Below, piece by piece: positions 8,635 through 17,946 of a DNA stretch of 64,000 bases. Source of the stretch: JBBECE01 sp040881985 (GTDB lineage Bacteria; Pseudomonadota; Alphaproteobacteria; Rhizobiales; Devosiaceae); contig JBBECE010000014.1 in NCBI GenBank assembly GCA_040881985.1, forward strand, positions 1-64,000, written 5' to 3'. How positions within the stretch are numbered: position 1 is the stretch's first letter; the number at the start of each line of letters is the position of its first letter. The notes under the pieces were generated by a model, which did no database searches, had not been told where the DNA came from, and worked only from the letters and a program-made list of their open reading frames with translations. The translations under genes and the position numbers were made by a program.

Positions 8635-9500
8635 TCGAAGCCGAACCGGTCGCCCGCAGCATCGAATTGTGGCGCACGGCGCTCAGGACCCGCAGCTTCA
8701 TCGGCGGGGCGGCGCTGACCGCGATTTTCGTCATCGCGGCGCTCGTCTCGTTTGTCTGGACGCCCTTCGACGTGACGACTCTGACAATCGCCGACCGGCT
8801 GCAGGGCCTGTCGGGAGTGCACTGGTTCGGCACCGACCATTTCGGGCGCGACATTTTCTCGATGGTGATGGTCGGCGCGCGCACCTCGATCGCAGTCGCC
8901 ATCGTCGCGGTTGGCATCGGCATGGCGCTCGGCGTGCCACTTGGGCTCGCCGCGGCGGCGAGGCGGGGAAGCCTCGCCGACGAATTCATCATGCGCGGCA
9001 ACGATCTGGTCTTCGCTTTTCCGGCTTTGCTGATCGCGATTCTCATCACCGCGGTCTTCGGACCGGGGGCGGTCAACGCCATCATCGCCATCGGCATTTT
9101 CAACATTCCCGTCTTCGCGCGGCTGACGCGCGGGGCGGCGCTGTCGCTCTGGACGCGCGAATTCGTGCTCTCGGCAAGGGTCGCGGGGAAGGGCGCGATC
9201 CGGATTTCGGTCGAGCATATTTTGCCGAACATTCTCAATCTCCTGATCGTCCAGGGGACGATCCAGTTCTCGCTCGGCATCCTCGCCGAGGCGGCGCTCG
9301 CCTATGTGGGGCTAGGGGCGCGGCCACCCCTGCCGAGCTGGGGCAAGATGCTTGCCGACGCCCAGACGATGATCGGGTTTGCCCCGCACATGGCGTTGAT
9401 CCCGGGCTTTGCGATCGTTTTGACAGTGCTCGGGCTCAATCTGATGGGCGACGGGCTGAGGGACATTCTCGATCCGCGTATTCGCCGGAGCCGGACATGA
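8631..9500 (+). CDS. Peptide-type ABC transporter permease (DppC-like)
   Basis: A 289-residue partner permease. It carries HWFGTDHFGRDIFSMVMVGARTS, cut here to its key part FGTDHFGRD, the hallmark of DppC/OppC proteins. The EAA loop is EFVLSARVAGKGAIR, and PSWGKMLADAQ lies in the late periplasmic loop. Start ATG 8631 overlaps the upstream stop and its own stop overlaps the start of the ATPase gene (ATGA at 9497-9500). The three-gene coupling supports one complex. Confidence 0.9.
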   Translation: MIEAEPVARSIELWRTALRTRSFIGGAALTAIFVIAALVSFVWTPFDVTTLTIADRLQGLSGVHWFGTDHFGRDIFSMVMVGARTSIAVAIVAVGIGMALGVPLGLAAAARRGSLADEFIMRGNDLVFAFPALLIAILITAVFGPGAVNAIIAIGIFNIPVFARLTRGAALSLWTREFVLSARVAGKGAIRISVEHILPNILNLLIVQGTIQFSLGILAEAALAYVGLGARPPLPSWGKMLADAQTMIGFAPHMALIPGFAIVLTVLGLNLMGDGLRDILDPRIRRSRT

Positions 9501-11122
9501 GTCTCCTGACGGTCGAAAATCTGTCGCTGACGATCGGGGAGACCGAAATCCTCCGCGATATCGACCTCACGCTCGATGGCGGGGAAATCCTCGGCATTAT
9601 CGGGGAATCGGGGTCCGGCAAGACGATGACAGCGCTTTCGATCATGCAGCTCCTGCCACAGGGGACTCGATCCGCAGGCAGCGTCCGGCTCGATGGCCGC
9701 GAACTCTTGACGACGAGCGAGGCCGAGCTCTGCGACATCCGCGGCAAATCGATCGGCATGGTCTTTCAGGAGCCGATGACGGCGCTCAACCCGGTCAAGA
9801 CGATCGGCGACCAGGTGGCCGAGACCGCTCTCGTGCATGGACGGGAAAGCCAGGCGGAGGCGATGCGAATCGCCCGGGAGACGCTCAACCGGGTGGGGCT
9901 GCCCGAGGCGCGGTTTCCGCTCGACCGTTATCCGCACCAGCTTTCCGGCGGCCAGCGACAGCGGGTGGTAATCGCCATGGCCATTGCGCTGGGGCCCCGC
10001 ATCCTGATCGCCGACGAGCCGACGACGGCGCTCGATGTGACGACACAAGGGCAGATCCTGACGCTGTTGCAGAAGCTCGTTTCCGAGGACGGGATGGGGC
10101 TGATTCTCATCACCCACGATCTCGCGGTCGTCGCCGGGGTCGCCGACCGGATGTCGATCATGCGCGCGGGACGGGTGGTCGAGAGCGGGGCGACGCTCGA
10201 GGTCTTCGGCCGGATGCAGCACCCCTACACGCGGGCGCTGTTCGCCGCCTCGAGCCATGTGCCGCCGCGCCATGTCCCACCCGCCCCCAAGGCGGGCGAG
10301 GCGCCGGTCGTCGAAGTCCAAGGAGTGATCCGCGACTATGCCTTGCCCCGGCATACGCCCTTCGAGGCGCGGCAGACTTTCCGCGCCGTGGACGAGGTCA
10401 GCTTTGTCATCCAGCGAGGCGAGAATGTGGGGCTGGTCGGGGAATCGGGCAGCGGAAAATCGACGCTGAGCCGCGCCATCCTGGCGCTCGATCCGATGCA
10501 GGGAGGGGTGATCCGGCTGGACGGAGAGGTGCTGACAGCCGAAGAGGGGGCGAGCCGGGCGGCGCGGCGCAAGATGCAGGTCGTCTTCCAGGACCCTTAC
10601 GGCTCGTTCAATCCCCGCCACAAGGTTGAGCGGCTTGTCGGCGAACCGTTCCACCTGCTGCCCGATCCCCCCATCGGCCCGGAGCGGCGGCGGCTGGTCG
10701 AGGAGGCGCTGGAGAATGTCGGGCTCGCGTCCCCGGACGCCGACAAGTTCATCCATGAATTCTCCGGCGGGCAGCGCCAGCGTATCGCCATCGCGCGGGC
10801 GCTGATCATCCGGCCGGCGCTGATCATTCTCGACGAGGCGGTGTCCTCGCTCGACGTCTCGATCCGGGCGCAGATTCTCGACCTTTTGTCGGATTTGAGC
10901 GGCAAGTTCCAAGTCTCGTACCTGTTCATTGCCCATGATCTCGCTGTGGTGCGGGCGATCACCGACCGGGTGATGGTGATGCGGGCGGGCCGGATCGTCG
11001 AGGCGGGTTTGACCGAGGATGTTTTCAACAATCCCCAACATCCCTACACAAGGCAATTGATTGCGGCGGCGCCCAATCTAGAGCGCGCGTTGGCGGCCCG
11101 GCGGGCGGAGGCGGCACGATGA
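9497..11122 (+). CDS. Fused double ATPase of peptide ABC transporter (DppD-DppF fusion)
   Basis: A 541-residue protein with two complete ABC ATPase halves in tandem, replacing the separate DppD and DppF of E. coli. The first half (about 1-255) has GESGSGKTM, LSGGQRQR and ILIADEPTTALD. The second (about 275-530) has GESGSGKST, FSGGQRQR and LIILDEAVSSLD. Each half ends with the QHPYTR element that precedes the oligopeptide-transporter C-terminal extension, though the Cys cluster of some family members is absent. Such fusions are common in Rhizobiales for glutathione or peptide importers. It overlaps DppC and the SDR gene by four bases each. Confidence 0.92.
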   Translation: MSLLTVENLSLTIGETEILRDIDLTLDGGEILGIIGESGSGKTMTALSIMQLLPQGTRSAGSVRLDGRELLTTSEAELCDIRGKSIGMVFQEPMTALNPVKTIGDQVAETALVHGRESQAEAMRIARETLNRVGLPEARFPLDRYPHQLSGGQRQRVVIAMAIALGPRILIADEPTTALDVTTQGQILTLLQKLVSEDGMGLILITHDLAVVAGVADRMSIMRAGRVVESGATLEVFGRMQHPYTRALFAASSHVPPRHVPPAPKAGEAPVVEVQGVIRDYALPRHTPFEARQTFRAVDEVSFVIQRGENVGLVGESGSGKSTLSRAILALDPMQGGVIRLDGEVLTAEEGASRAARRKMQVVFQDPYGSFNPRHKVERLVGEPFHLLPDPPIGPERRRLVEEALENVGLASPDADKFIHEFSGGQRQRIAIARALIIRPALIILDEAVSSLDVSIRAQILDLLSDLSGKFQVSYLFIAHDLAVVRAITDRVMVMRAGRIVEAGLTEDVFNNPQHPYTRQLIAAAPNLERALAARRAEAAR

Positions 11123-11865
11123 GGCTGGAAGGCAAGACGGCGATCGTCACCGGTGGGGCGTCGGGTTTCGGGGCGGGCATCGCCCGAAAATTCCTGAATG
11201 AGGGCGCCCGCCTCATGGTCGCGGATATCAATGGGCGGGCGGCGCTCGACCTCGCGGCGACGCTCGGCGCGTTGGCGGTCGGCTTCGAAGTCGATGTCTC
11301 CCAGGACAAAAGCGTCGCCGCCATGGCCGACGAGGCGATCGCCGAATTCGGGCATCTCGACATTCTGGTCAACAATGCCGGGGTGACGCATATGCCGGCG
11401 GCGATGGAAGGAGTAAGTGAAGAGGATTTCGACCGCATCATCGCAGTCAACGCCAAGGCGGTGTATCTGACGGCCAAGCATCTGGTGCCGCACATGAAAG
11501 CGCGCAGGGCGGGGGCGATTCTCAATATCGCCTCGACGGCGGCGGTCAGCCCGAGGCCACGGCTCACCTGGTACAATGCCTCGAAGGGCTGGCTCGTCAC
11601 TGCGACCAGGTCGATGGCGATCGAGCTCGCCCCGTTCGGGATAAGGGTCAACGCGATCAATCCGGTGGCCGGCGAAACCCCTCTGCTCAAGAGTTTCATG
11701 GGCGAGGATACGCCGGAAATGCGGGCCAAGTTCCTCGCGACGATCCCGCTCGGGCGCTTCTCGACGCCCGAGGATATCGGCAATGCGGCGTGCTATCTTT
11801 GCTCGGACGAGGCGGGAATGGTGACTGGCGTGGCGCTTGAGGTCGATGGCGGCAGGACGATCTGA
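11119..11865 (+). CDS. Short-chain dehydrogenase/reductase (SDR, glucose/3-oxoacyl reductase-like)
   Basis: A 248-residue classical SDR. The cofactor motif is TGGASGFGAGIA, followed by the structural NNAG, and the active site has IASTAA (Ser) and YNASKGWL (Tyr-x-x-x-Lys). An acidic residue after the second strand (VADIN) favours NAD over NADP. It starts within the stop of the ATPase gene, so it belongs to the peptide-import operon, but nothing in the sequence defines the substrate. It ends at 11865, just where the TPR-protein remnant begins in another frame. Confidence 0.88.
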   Translation: MRLEGKTAIVTGGASGFGAGIARKFLNEGARLMVADINGRAALDLAATLGALAVGFEVDVSQDKSVAAMADEAIAEFGHLDILVNNAGVTHMPAAMEGVSEEDFDRIIAVNAKAVYLTAKHLVPHMKARRAGAILNIASTAAVSPRPRLTWYNASKGWLVTATRSMAIELAPFGIRVNAINPVAGETPLLKSFMGEDTPEMRAKFLATIPLGRFSTPEDIGNAACYLCSDEAGMVTGVALEVDGGRTI

Positions 11866-12166
11866 GAGGCGGGGCCAACTCGCGCTGGCACGCGGCCGCT
11901 ATGAGGCGGCGGCGCATCAGCTCTCGATCGCCGTGCCGCGCATTATGAAGATCGGCGGCAGCCACGCGCAGCGCGACCTCTTTGCGCAAGCGCTGCTCGA
12001 CGCCCATATCAAGGCCGGCCATTTCATCACCGCCCAACAAATGCTCGAATCCCGCCGCCGCTGGGACCCCGACGGAGTGCCGCTCAACCGCATACTGGCC
12101 GAGACCTCCGAGAAGCTCGGGCTGATGGACGAGGCTGCGGCCGCCGCGGATCGCCGTTACGGATAA
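11864..12166 (+). pseudogene. C-terminal remnant of a TTC38-like tetratricopeptide protein
   Basis: An open frame with no convincing start of its own reads through RGRYEAAAHQL, then IGGSHAQRDLF, then LLDAHIKAGHF. The IGGSHAQRD block, followed by a helical pair on an alternating pattern, is as I recall typical of the C-terminus of the tetratricopeptide repeat protein 38 family, which is normally over 400 residues. Only about 100 residues remain. The remnant begins at the SDR stop, which suggests a deletion that fused the ends of two genes. A separate short protein starting at the ATG at 11837, inside the SDR gene, cannot be excluded. The P1 peptidase starts only four bases after its stop. Confidence 0.55.
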
Positions 12167-12170
12167 GACG

Positions 12171-13178
12171 ATGAAACCCGGCCCGCGCAATCTCATCACC
12201 GATGTGGCGGGCCTGAAGGTCGGCAATGCCAGCGACGCCAGGCTCAAGTCCGGGGTAACCGTGGTGGTCGCCGACAGGCCGTTCATCGCCTCGGTCGATG
12301 TGATGGGTGGGGCGCCGGGAACGCGCGAGACCGATCTGCTCGCCCCCGACAAATCGCTCGAAGCGATCGACGCATTGGTGCTCGCCGGCGGCTCGGCCTT
12401 CGGGCTCGACGCGGCGTCGGGAGTGACCGACGCGCTGCGCGCGGCCGGTCGGGGCTTCTACGTCCAGGGGGTCAGGGTACCGATCGTGCCGGCGGCAATC
12501 CTCTTCGATCTCATCAATGGCGGAAAAAAGGACTGGGTGGAGAATCCCTATCGGGCGCTCGGGAAAGCAGCGCTGGCGAACGCCACGGCAGATTTTGCCC
12601 TCGGCACCGAGGGGGCGGGGACGGGGGCGACGACCGGGCACCTGAAGGGCGGTCTCGGCTCGGCGTCGCTGGTGCTCACCTCCGGGATCACCGTCGGAGC
12701 GCTGGTCGCGGTCAATGCGACGGGAAGGGTGACGGTCGGGGACACCCCGCACTTCTGGGCGGCGCCGTTCGAGGTCGGCGTCGAGTTCGGCAATGCCGGG
12801 CTCTGCCCCCGCCCGGTCGATCTGGCGGTGACCGGCCAGACCAAGCAGGAGATCATCGCCGAGCTCGCCAATACGACGCTGGCAATTGTCGCGACCGACG
12901 CAAAACTCACCAAGTCGCAATGCCGGCGGGTGGCGGTCGCGGCGCAGGACGGGCTCGCCCGCGCCATCGTCCCCTCGCATACTCCAGTCGACGGCGACGT
13001 GGTATTCGCTTTGTCGACCGCGGCCCGGCCGCTCACCGGGGACGCCTTTCGCGATGTCCTGGGGATCGGCAACGCCGCGGCGATCTGCATCAGCCGTGCG
13101 GTGGCCAGAGCGGTCTATGCGGCCCGCGCCGAGCCGGGCGACATACTGCCGACGTGGCGGCAGCGATTTGGCCAGTGA
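12171..13178 (+). CDS. P1/S58 family peptidase (DmpA-like aminopeptidase)
   Basis: A 335-residue Ntn-type self-processing peptidase. Marks are the N-terminal ITDVAGLKVGNA, LAGGSAFGLDAASGV, and the central KGGLGSAS. The probable self-cleavage site is Asn234-Thr235 in ANTTLAIVATDA, which lines up with the Asn/Gly-Ser site of BapA and DmpA; here the nucleophile would be Thr. The family removes N-terminal residues, including D- or beta-amino acids, from small peptides. This fits the neighbouring peptide import and M20 genes. It follows the TPR remnant closely and is followed by an 81-base gap. Confidence 0.88.
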   Translation: MKPGPRNLITDVAGLKVGNASDARLKSGVTVVVADRPFIASVDVMGGAPGTRETDLLAPDKSLEAIDALVLAGGSAFGLDAASGVTDALRAAGRGFYVQGVRVPIVPAAILFDLINGGKKDWVENPYRALGKAALANATADFALGTEGAGTGATTGHLKGGLGSASLVLTSGITVGALVAVNATGRVTVGDTPHFWAAPFEVGVEFGNAGLCPRPVDLAVTGQTKQEIIAELANTTLAIVATDAKLTKSQCRRVAVAAQDGLARAIVPSHTPVDGDVVFALSTAARPLTGDAFRDVLGIGNAAAICISRAVARAVYAARAEPGDILPTWRQRFGQ

Positions 13179-13259
13179 ATTTGGCGGTTTAGCACCGGCC
13201 GGGGCGTGGACGCGCGGCTTGGGCTGTTCTAAAGTTTTTGCGGTCTTTCGAGGTCGTGC

Positions 13260-15125
13260 ATGAGATTCCGAAGGGTTCGACATCTAGCTAGCCTGCTGGC
13301 CGCCGCGCCGGGTGCGGCGTTGTGGGCCGGCCCGGCCTATGCGGCTGGCGACTTGCCGCCGCTCGTCCATGACATCGGCATGGCGTTATTCCTCTCGGGT
13401 GTCCTGGCGATCCTCTTCGCCCGGATCAGGTTCCCGCCCATCGCAGGCTATATCCTTGGGGGGCTGATCGGCGGGCCGCTCGCCCTCAGGCTCGTCACAG
13501 ACCCGGCTAATATCGATACCATCGCCCAGCTCGGCTTCGTGCTCTTGCTGTTCGTGATCGGTCTCGAAATGGACCTCAAGAAGATTCTCAGCAGCGGCCG
13601 CACCATCGTCGTCACTGGCCTCCTCAGCGTTCCCTCGATTGCCGTCTTCGGTTTCCTCGCGGCAAAACTCCTGGCGCTAGTTGGCCTCGGAGCCATCGTC
13701 GGGGACAACCTCGGGGCGCTTTACGTCGGTCTGGCGATCTCGGTTTCCTCGACGCTGCTCGTCGTCAAGCTGTTCCAGGAGACCTTCGAGCTCGACACGG
13801 TTCCGGGCCGCCTGTCGCTCGGCATTCTGGTGGTGGAAGACCTCTGGTCGATCATCTTCATCCTGCTGCAGCCGCAATTGCAGCACCCGGAGATTTTTCC
13901 GATCCTCGGCTCGTTCATCGGCATCGGTGTGCTGGCCGTGCTGGCGTTTCTGATCTCCCGCACGCTGATCCCGCTGGCCTTTCAGTGGGTCGCGAAAATG
14001 CCGGAGATCATTCTCGTCGGCGCCATCGGTTGGTGCTTCGCGGTGGTCTTTATGGGCGCGAGCTTCGACGGAATCGCCGAAGCCCTGTTCGGCTGGCGCA
14101 CGCACTTCAATGTCGGGGCGGGCATGGGCGCGCTGATCGCCGGGGCGACCATCGCCAGCCTTCCCTATTCGATCGAGATCGTGACTAAAGTGAGCGTGGT
14201 GAAGGATTTCTTCGTCACCCTGTTCTTCGTCGGCCTGGGGCTGAGTATTCCGGCGCCGGGAGGGCCCGCGGTATTCGTGCTTGCCCTCGTCATCGCGGCG
14301 CTGGCGATCGGCGCGCGGCAACTGATCCTCTTTCCGCTGCTTTATTTCGCCGGCGCCGACCAGCGTCATGCCGAGGTCACGGCGGTGCGGATGGCACAGA
14401 TTTCCGAATTCAGCTTGGTCGTGACGTTCCTCGCGATTTCGCTTGGCCATGTCTCGCGCGACCTCGGAACGGCGATTGTCCTTGCGTTCGTGCTGACGTC
14501 GCTGACGACGACGCCGCTGTTCAAGAGCGCTTACCAAATCTACATGCGGTTGACGCCGGTCTTGACCCGGATCGGCTTCAAGGAACCGCCGGCGGCCGAC
14601 GAAGGCGAAGGCGAGGAATTCGCGATTGCGCTCCTCGGGCTGCACCGTGACGGCTCGTCGTTCCTGCACGAATTGCTGAGCAACCGGCCCGAATTGATCG
14701 AGAAGACGCTGATCATCGATTACAATGTGCGGCTGCACGAAAAGATCCGGGCGCTCGGCGCGCATGTCGAATATGGCGACATTTCCAACCCCGAAACACT
14801 GCTGCACGCGGGAGTCGACAAGGCCAGAATCGTCTTCTGCACCATCTCCGACGATCTTTTGCGGGGGATCACCAACCGCGAACTGGTGCGGACGGTGAGA
14901 AAGCTCTCGCCGCGCGCCATCATCATTGCCAACTCGGTCGACACCAAGGCGGTGAACGGCATTTACGAGGCGGGGGCGAACTATGTGTATTCGCCGCGCG
15001 TCGAGGTGGCACGGGCGCTGAGCGAGGTGCTCGGCCACGCGCTCGCGGGCTCGCTCGAGGAGTTCAAGGCCCTCGAGATCGCCGAGGAGGGCGAGCTCGC
15101 CGACCGCCGCGAAGTCATCAGCTAG
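13260..15125 (+). CDS. Kef-type (CPA2) cation:proton antiporter with C-terminal TrkA-N domain
   Basis: A 621-residue membrane protein. The N-terminus looks like a leader (LLAAAPGAALWAGPAYA) before the first antiporter helix. The CPA2 core (about residues 40-420) has IAGYILGGLIGGP and GFVLLLFVIGLEMDL, both typical. The C-terminal cytoplasmic part (about 455-590) resembles an RCK/TrkA-N domain with LIIDYNVRLHEKIRALG and EYGDISNPETL, but its first glycine motif is altered to LGLHRDGSS. The protein probably exports K+ or Na+ in exchange for protons. Its stop codon overlaps that of the convergent cyclase gene in the four-base palindrome CTAG (15122-15125). Confidence 0.88.
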   Translation: MRFRRVRHLASLLAAAPGAALWAGPAYAAGDLPPLVHDIGMALFLSGVLAILFARIRFPPIAGYILGGLIGGPLALRLVTDPANIDTIAQLGFVLLLFVIGLEMDLKKILSSGRTIVVTGLLSVPSIAVFGFLAAKLLALVGLGAIVGDNLGALYVGLAISVSSTLLVVKLFQETFELDTVPGRLSLGILVVEDLWSIIFILLQPQLQHPEIFPILGSFIGIGVLAVLAFLISRTLIPLAFQWVAKMPEIILVGAIGWCFAVVFMGASFDGIAEALFGWRTHFNVGAGMGALIAGATIASLPYSIEIVTKVSVVKDFFVTLFFVGLGLSIPAPGGPAVFVLALVIAALAIGARQLILFPLLYFAGADQRHAEVTAVRMAQISEFSLVVTFLAISLGHVSRDLGTAIVLAFVLTSLTTTPLFKSAYQIYMRLTPVLTRIGFKEPPAADEGEGEEFAIALLGLHRDGSSFLHELLSNRPELIEKTLIIDYNVRLHEKIRALGAHVEYGDISNPETLLHAGVDKARIVFCTISDDLLRGITNRELVRTVRKLSPRAIIIANSVDTKAVNGIYEAGANYVYSPRVEVARALSEVLGHALAGSLEEFKALEIAEEGELADRREVIS

Positions 15126-17074
15126 ACGGCGGCAGCGGGGCGCGGAGCCTTCAGCGTTGCGGCCCAGGCTTCGGTGGTGAAGACCTGAACCTTTTCGGCG
15201 AAGCCACGCAGCTCGATCTCGCCAATCGGCACCAGCTTGCGAGTGGTGCGGGCGGCGAAACCGGGGCCGGTGACGAGGGGGACGCCGAGGGTCTTGGTCG
15301 CCGCCTCGAGACGCGCCGAGCCGTTCACCGCCGCCCCGATGGCGGTGTAGTCGATCCTGAGCGAGGAGCCGAAATTGCCGACCGAGCAGATGCCGGTCTC
15401 GAGCGCCGCGCCGATCTTCAGCGCCGGCAGGCCGCGGGCGACGATTTCGGGATTGCGCCGCTCGACTTCGATGAGGATCGCTTCGGCCGTCTCGATCGCG
15501 AGGTCGGCGTGCTTCGGCTCGTCGAGCGGGGCGTTCCAGAAGGCGAGAACGGCGTCGCCGATGAATTTGTCGACGGTGCCGCGGCGGGCGAAAATCTCGC
15601 TCGTCGCCAGCGACAGGAAGTGATTGACGAGATCGACCGTCTGGCCCGGGTCGAGCGCGTTAGTCATCGTGGTAAAGCCCCGCAAATCGATCATCATCAC
15701 GGTGATCTCGCGCTTGTCGACCTGCAGGATGGCGTCGGCGTCGCCCGAGGCGAGTGCCTTGACGACGTCGGGCGAGAGGAACCGCTCGAACTGGCGTTTG
15801 AGCGTCTGGCGGCGCTGCTCGGCGCGGCGGAAGCGCGAGAAGCCCTCGGCGGCAGCCACCAGAAAGAGGCCCGCCGCCGGCTGGATTGCCTCGTAAAGCT
15901 CGTTGCGGAAGAGGTAAGCAAGCGCCCCGGCGATCAGCGGGGAGGCGATGATGAGCAGGACGCCGGGGAGCGCCAGGATGAGCCGGTTCGAGGCGAGGGC
16001 GATCAGCACGAGGAGCAAAACGGCGGCTACGGCGAAGAAGGCGCGCTCGATCCATCGGGCGTCGGCGGGGGTGACGAGGTATTTGCCGAAGAGCAGCTGC
16101 TCGGCCAGCAGCGCATGGACCTCCGAGCCGAGGCGCTGGGCGTGTGCGGGGGTATTGTGGAACGTGTCGAGGCCGATGGCGTTGAAGCTGACGATGGCGA
16201 TGGCATCGCGCAGTAACGGTTCGTCAGCGCCGTTGAGAAGCGCGGCGGCGGAGACGCGCAGATTCGGGTTTCGTTTCTCAACGAGCCAGATGGCGCCGTC
16301 AGGGTCGAGGTCGATGATGGTGCCGGCGAGGCGCAGCGCCGCAAAGCCGCCGCCGTTCATCCTTGCCGCGGGGCCCGGATCGCCGGCATAGACGCGCACG
16401 AGTTCGGTCGCAAAGGCGGGCCAGACGATCGAGTTGCCGTCAGTTTTGGAGAGCCAGAGGAGCGGCAATCGCCGCAGGACGCCGTCGGAATCGGCGAACG
16501 AGCGAATAATGCCCATGCCCGAAGCAGCCTCATTCATCGCCTTGAGCGAGGCGGTAACGCCGGGCATGCCCGGACGCTCGGACCGGGCGTCGCCGACGAC
16601 CGAGTAACTGACCTTCGGATGGATGTCGATGGCGGTCGCGGTGTCCCCAACGCTGGCGGCGAGGACGGTCGGCGCGGCGGCGAGCGCCTCGGCGAGCGCG
16701 GCGTCGCCCTCGGGGCCGCCGGGGGTCGTGTCGGGCTCGGGAAACAGGAGATCGAGCCCGATGACGGCGGCGCCGTTGCCGGCAATGGCGTCGATCAAGT
16801 CGGCGACGATGCCGCGGTTCCACGGCCAGCGGCCCTGTTGGGCCAGCGCCGCCTCGTCGATGGTGACAAGGACGAGCGGGGAGGGCCGGTCGTCGGGCTT
16901 GGGGAAATAGTTCTGGTAAATGTCGAAGCTGCGGCCGCGAAGTAGCGACAACTGCGGATCGAAGCCGATGTGAGCGAGAAGCAGGATCGCGGCAAGAGCC
17001 AGCGTCGCGAGGGGCAGGTTCCTCGGCTGCAGGCGAAGAGTCACGCGCGACGTATGATTGGAATCACGGCTCAA
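15122..17074 (-). CDS. CHASE2-domain class III adenylate cyclase
   Basis: A 650-residue membrane sensor enzyme. One membrane segment lies at about residues 20-36, a periplasmic CHASE2 domain at about 40-335 (VTIDEAALAQQGRWPWNR, IGLDLLFPEPD), three membrane segments at about 343-408, then a cyclase domain at about 455-630. The catalytic residues are all present: metal Asp463 in MMIDLRGF, adenine-specifying Lys503 and metal Asp507 in VDKFIGDA, then DYTAIG and the transition-state Asn and Arg in VNGSARLE. So it should make cAMP. It is the last gene of a leftward operon after the OM barrel and FecR genes, 21 bases after the FecR stop. CHASE2 is an extracellular sensor domain whose ligand is generally unknown. 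Confidence 0.92.
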   Translation of the reverse strand: MSRDSNHTSRVTLRLQPRNLPLATLALAAILLLAHIGFDPQLSLLRGRSFDIYQNYFPKPDDRPSPLVLVTIDEAALAQQGRWPWNRGIVADLIDAIAGNGAAVIGLDLLFPEPDTTPGGPEGDAALAEALAAAPTVLAASVGDTATAIDIHPKVSYSVVGDARSERPGMPGVTASLKAMNEAASGMGIIRSFADSDGVLRRLPLLWLSKTDGNSIVWPAFATELVRVYAGDPGPAARMNGGGFAALRLAGTIIDLDPDGAIWLVEKRNPNLRVSAAALLNGADEPLLRDAIAIVSFNAIGLDTFHNTPAHAQRLGSEVHALLAEQLLFGKYLVTPADARWIERAFFAVAAVLLLVLIALASNRLILALPGVLLIIASPLIAGALAYLFRNELYEAIQPAAGLFLVAAAEGFSRFRRAEQRRQTLKRQFERFLSPDVVKALASGDADAILQVDKREITVMMIDLRGFTTMTNALDPGQTVDLVNHFLSLATSEIFARRGTVDKFIGDAVLAFWNAPLDEPKHADLAIETAEAILIEVERRNPEIVARGLPALKIGAALETGICSVGNFGSSLRIDYTAIGAAVNGSARLEAATKTLGVPLVTGPGFAARTTRKLVPIGEIELRGFAEKVQVFTTEAWAATLKAPRPAAAV

Positions 17075-17095
17075 GCCGAGAGTTTACTCGAATGC

Positions 17096-17929
17096 TTACC
17101 CCTCGCCACAGTAGGGGTCGTACACACAAAAACATCCGCCATCGCAAACCTCGACCTCGCATGGCCCGCACGAGGTGCCACCGCCTTGCGGTGTATCTGG
17201 TAGACCGCCGCCACCGCCGCCGGGTGAGGAATTGTCAGCACCTTGGCAGAAGGAGAGCATGTCGCCGATCGCCGAGGCGCAGATAGCCTCTGTGTCGAAT
17301 CCGCCGCCCGGATCGCCCGGCACGCCCGCGCCGGCGATCTCGTCGAGGCTGTCGAGGATCGAGGCGAATTCAGCGTCGAACTGCTCGACCGTCATTTCCT
17401 CCCCGTCCGAAGAGCAGCCGAAGCCTGGATTGGAAATCACGACGATCTTGTCGCCGAGAATGCAGGTCAGCTGCCCGGCGCGCAGAATGCCGAAGGTGCC
17501 GAAAGCCTCAGTCAGGATTTCGATGATGCCGCCGCGCGCGCCGAGCACCACATGCGGGGTTTCGACCGTCATGTCGCCATTGTGCGAAATTTGCCCGCCG
17601 TAGAGGCGGATGAGACCTGAATTGAGCAGGATGTTCGAGGAGCCGGTGCCGCTTTGCGGGTCGTAGACGAAGGAATCAATCACCAGCGAGGCGTTTGGGC
17701 CGATCTTGGCGCTCGACTCGTCGTCGAAGACGATCATGCCGAGGCCGGTCTCGTTGCTGATTAGAAGGTCGCCGAGGGAGATGCCGGAACCGACGGCGAG
17801 CGTCACCCCCTCCCGAGTGATGAGGGTTTGAAAGGCGGTCATGACGCCGACTTCCTGGGCAAGCACCGGCGCGCCAGGAGCGAGGGCGGCAAGCGCCAAG
17901 GCGGCGGGGAAGAAATGTCTGATGCCCAT
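17096..17929 (-). CDS. Secreted FecR-domain protein with Cys-rich tail
   Basis: A 277-residue exported protein. The signal peptide (MGIRHFFPAALALAALAPGA) would be cut before Gln25. The FecR-type beta fold covers about residues 30-160, seen in the ordered pattern GVTLAVGSGISLGDLL, IVFDDESSAKIGPNASL and MTVETPHVVLGARGG. Unlike the FecR of iron siderophore systems it has no N-terminal membrane segment and no cytoplasmic anti-sigma part. After an acidic middle and a glycine-rich linker the last 24 residues hold six Cys (254, 257, 262, 266, 268, 274). I do not recognise this tail. The start is the only in-frame ATG before the signal peptide. Its position between an outer-membrane protein and a CHASE2 cyclase suggests an envelope-sensing role. 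Confidence 0.8.
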   Translation of the reverse strand: MGIRHFFPAALALAALAPGAPVLAQEVGVMTAFQTLITREGVTLAVGSGISLGDLLISNETGLGMIVFDDESSAKIGPNASLVIDSFVYDPQSGTGSSNILLNSGLIRLYGGQISHNGDMTVETPHVVLGARGGIIEILTEAFGTFGILRAGQLTCILGDKIVVISNPGFGCSSDGEEMTVEQFDAEFASILDSLDEIAGAGVPGDPGGGFDTEAICASAIGDMLSFCQGADNSSPGGGGGGLPDTPQGGGTSCGPCEVEVCDGGCFCVYDPYCGEG

Positions 17930-17946
17930 GTTGAAGCCTCCCGCGA

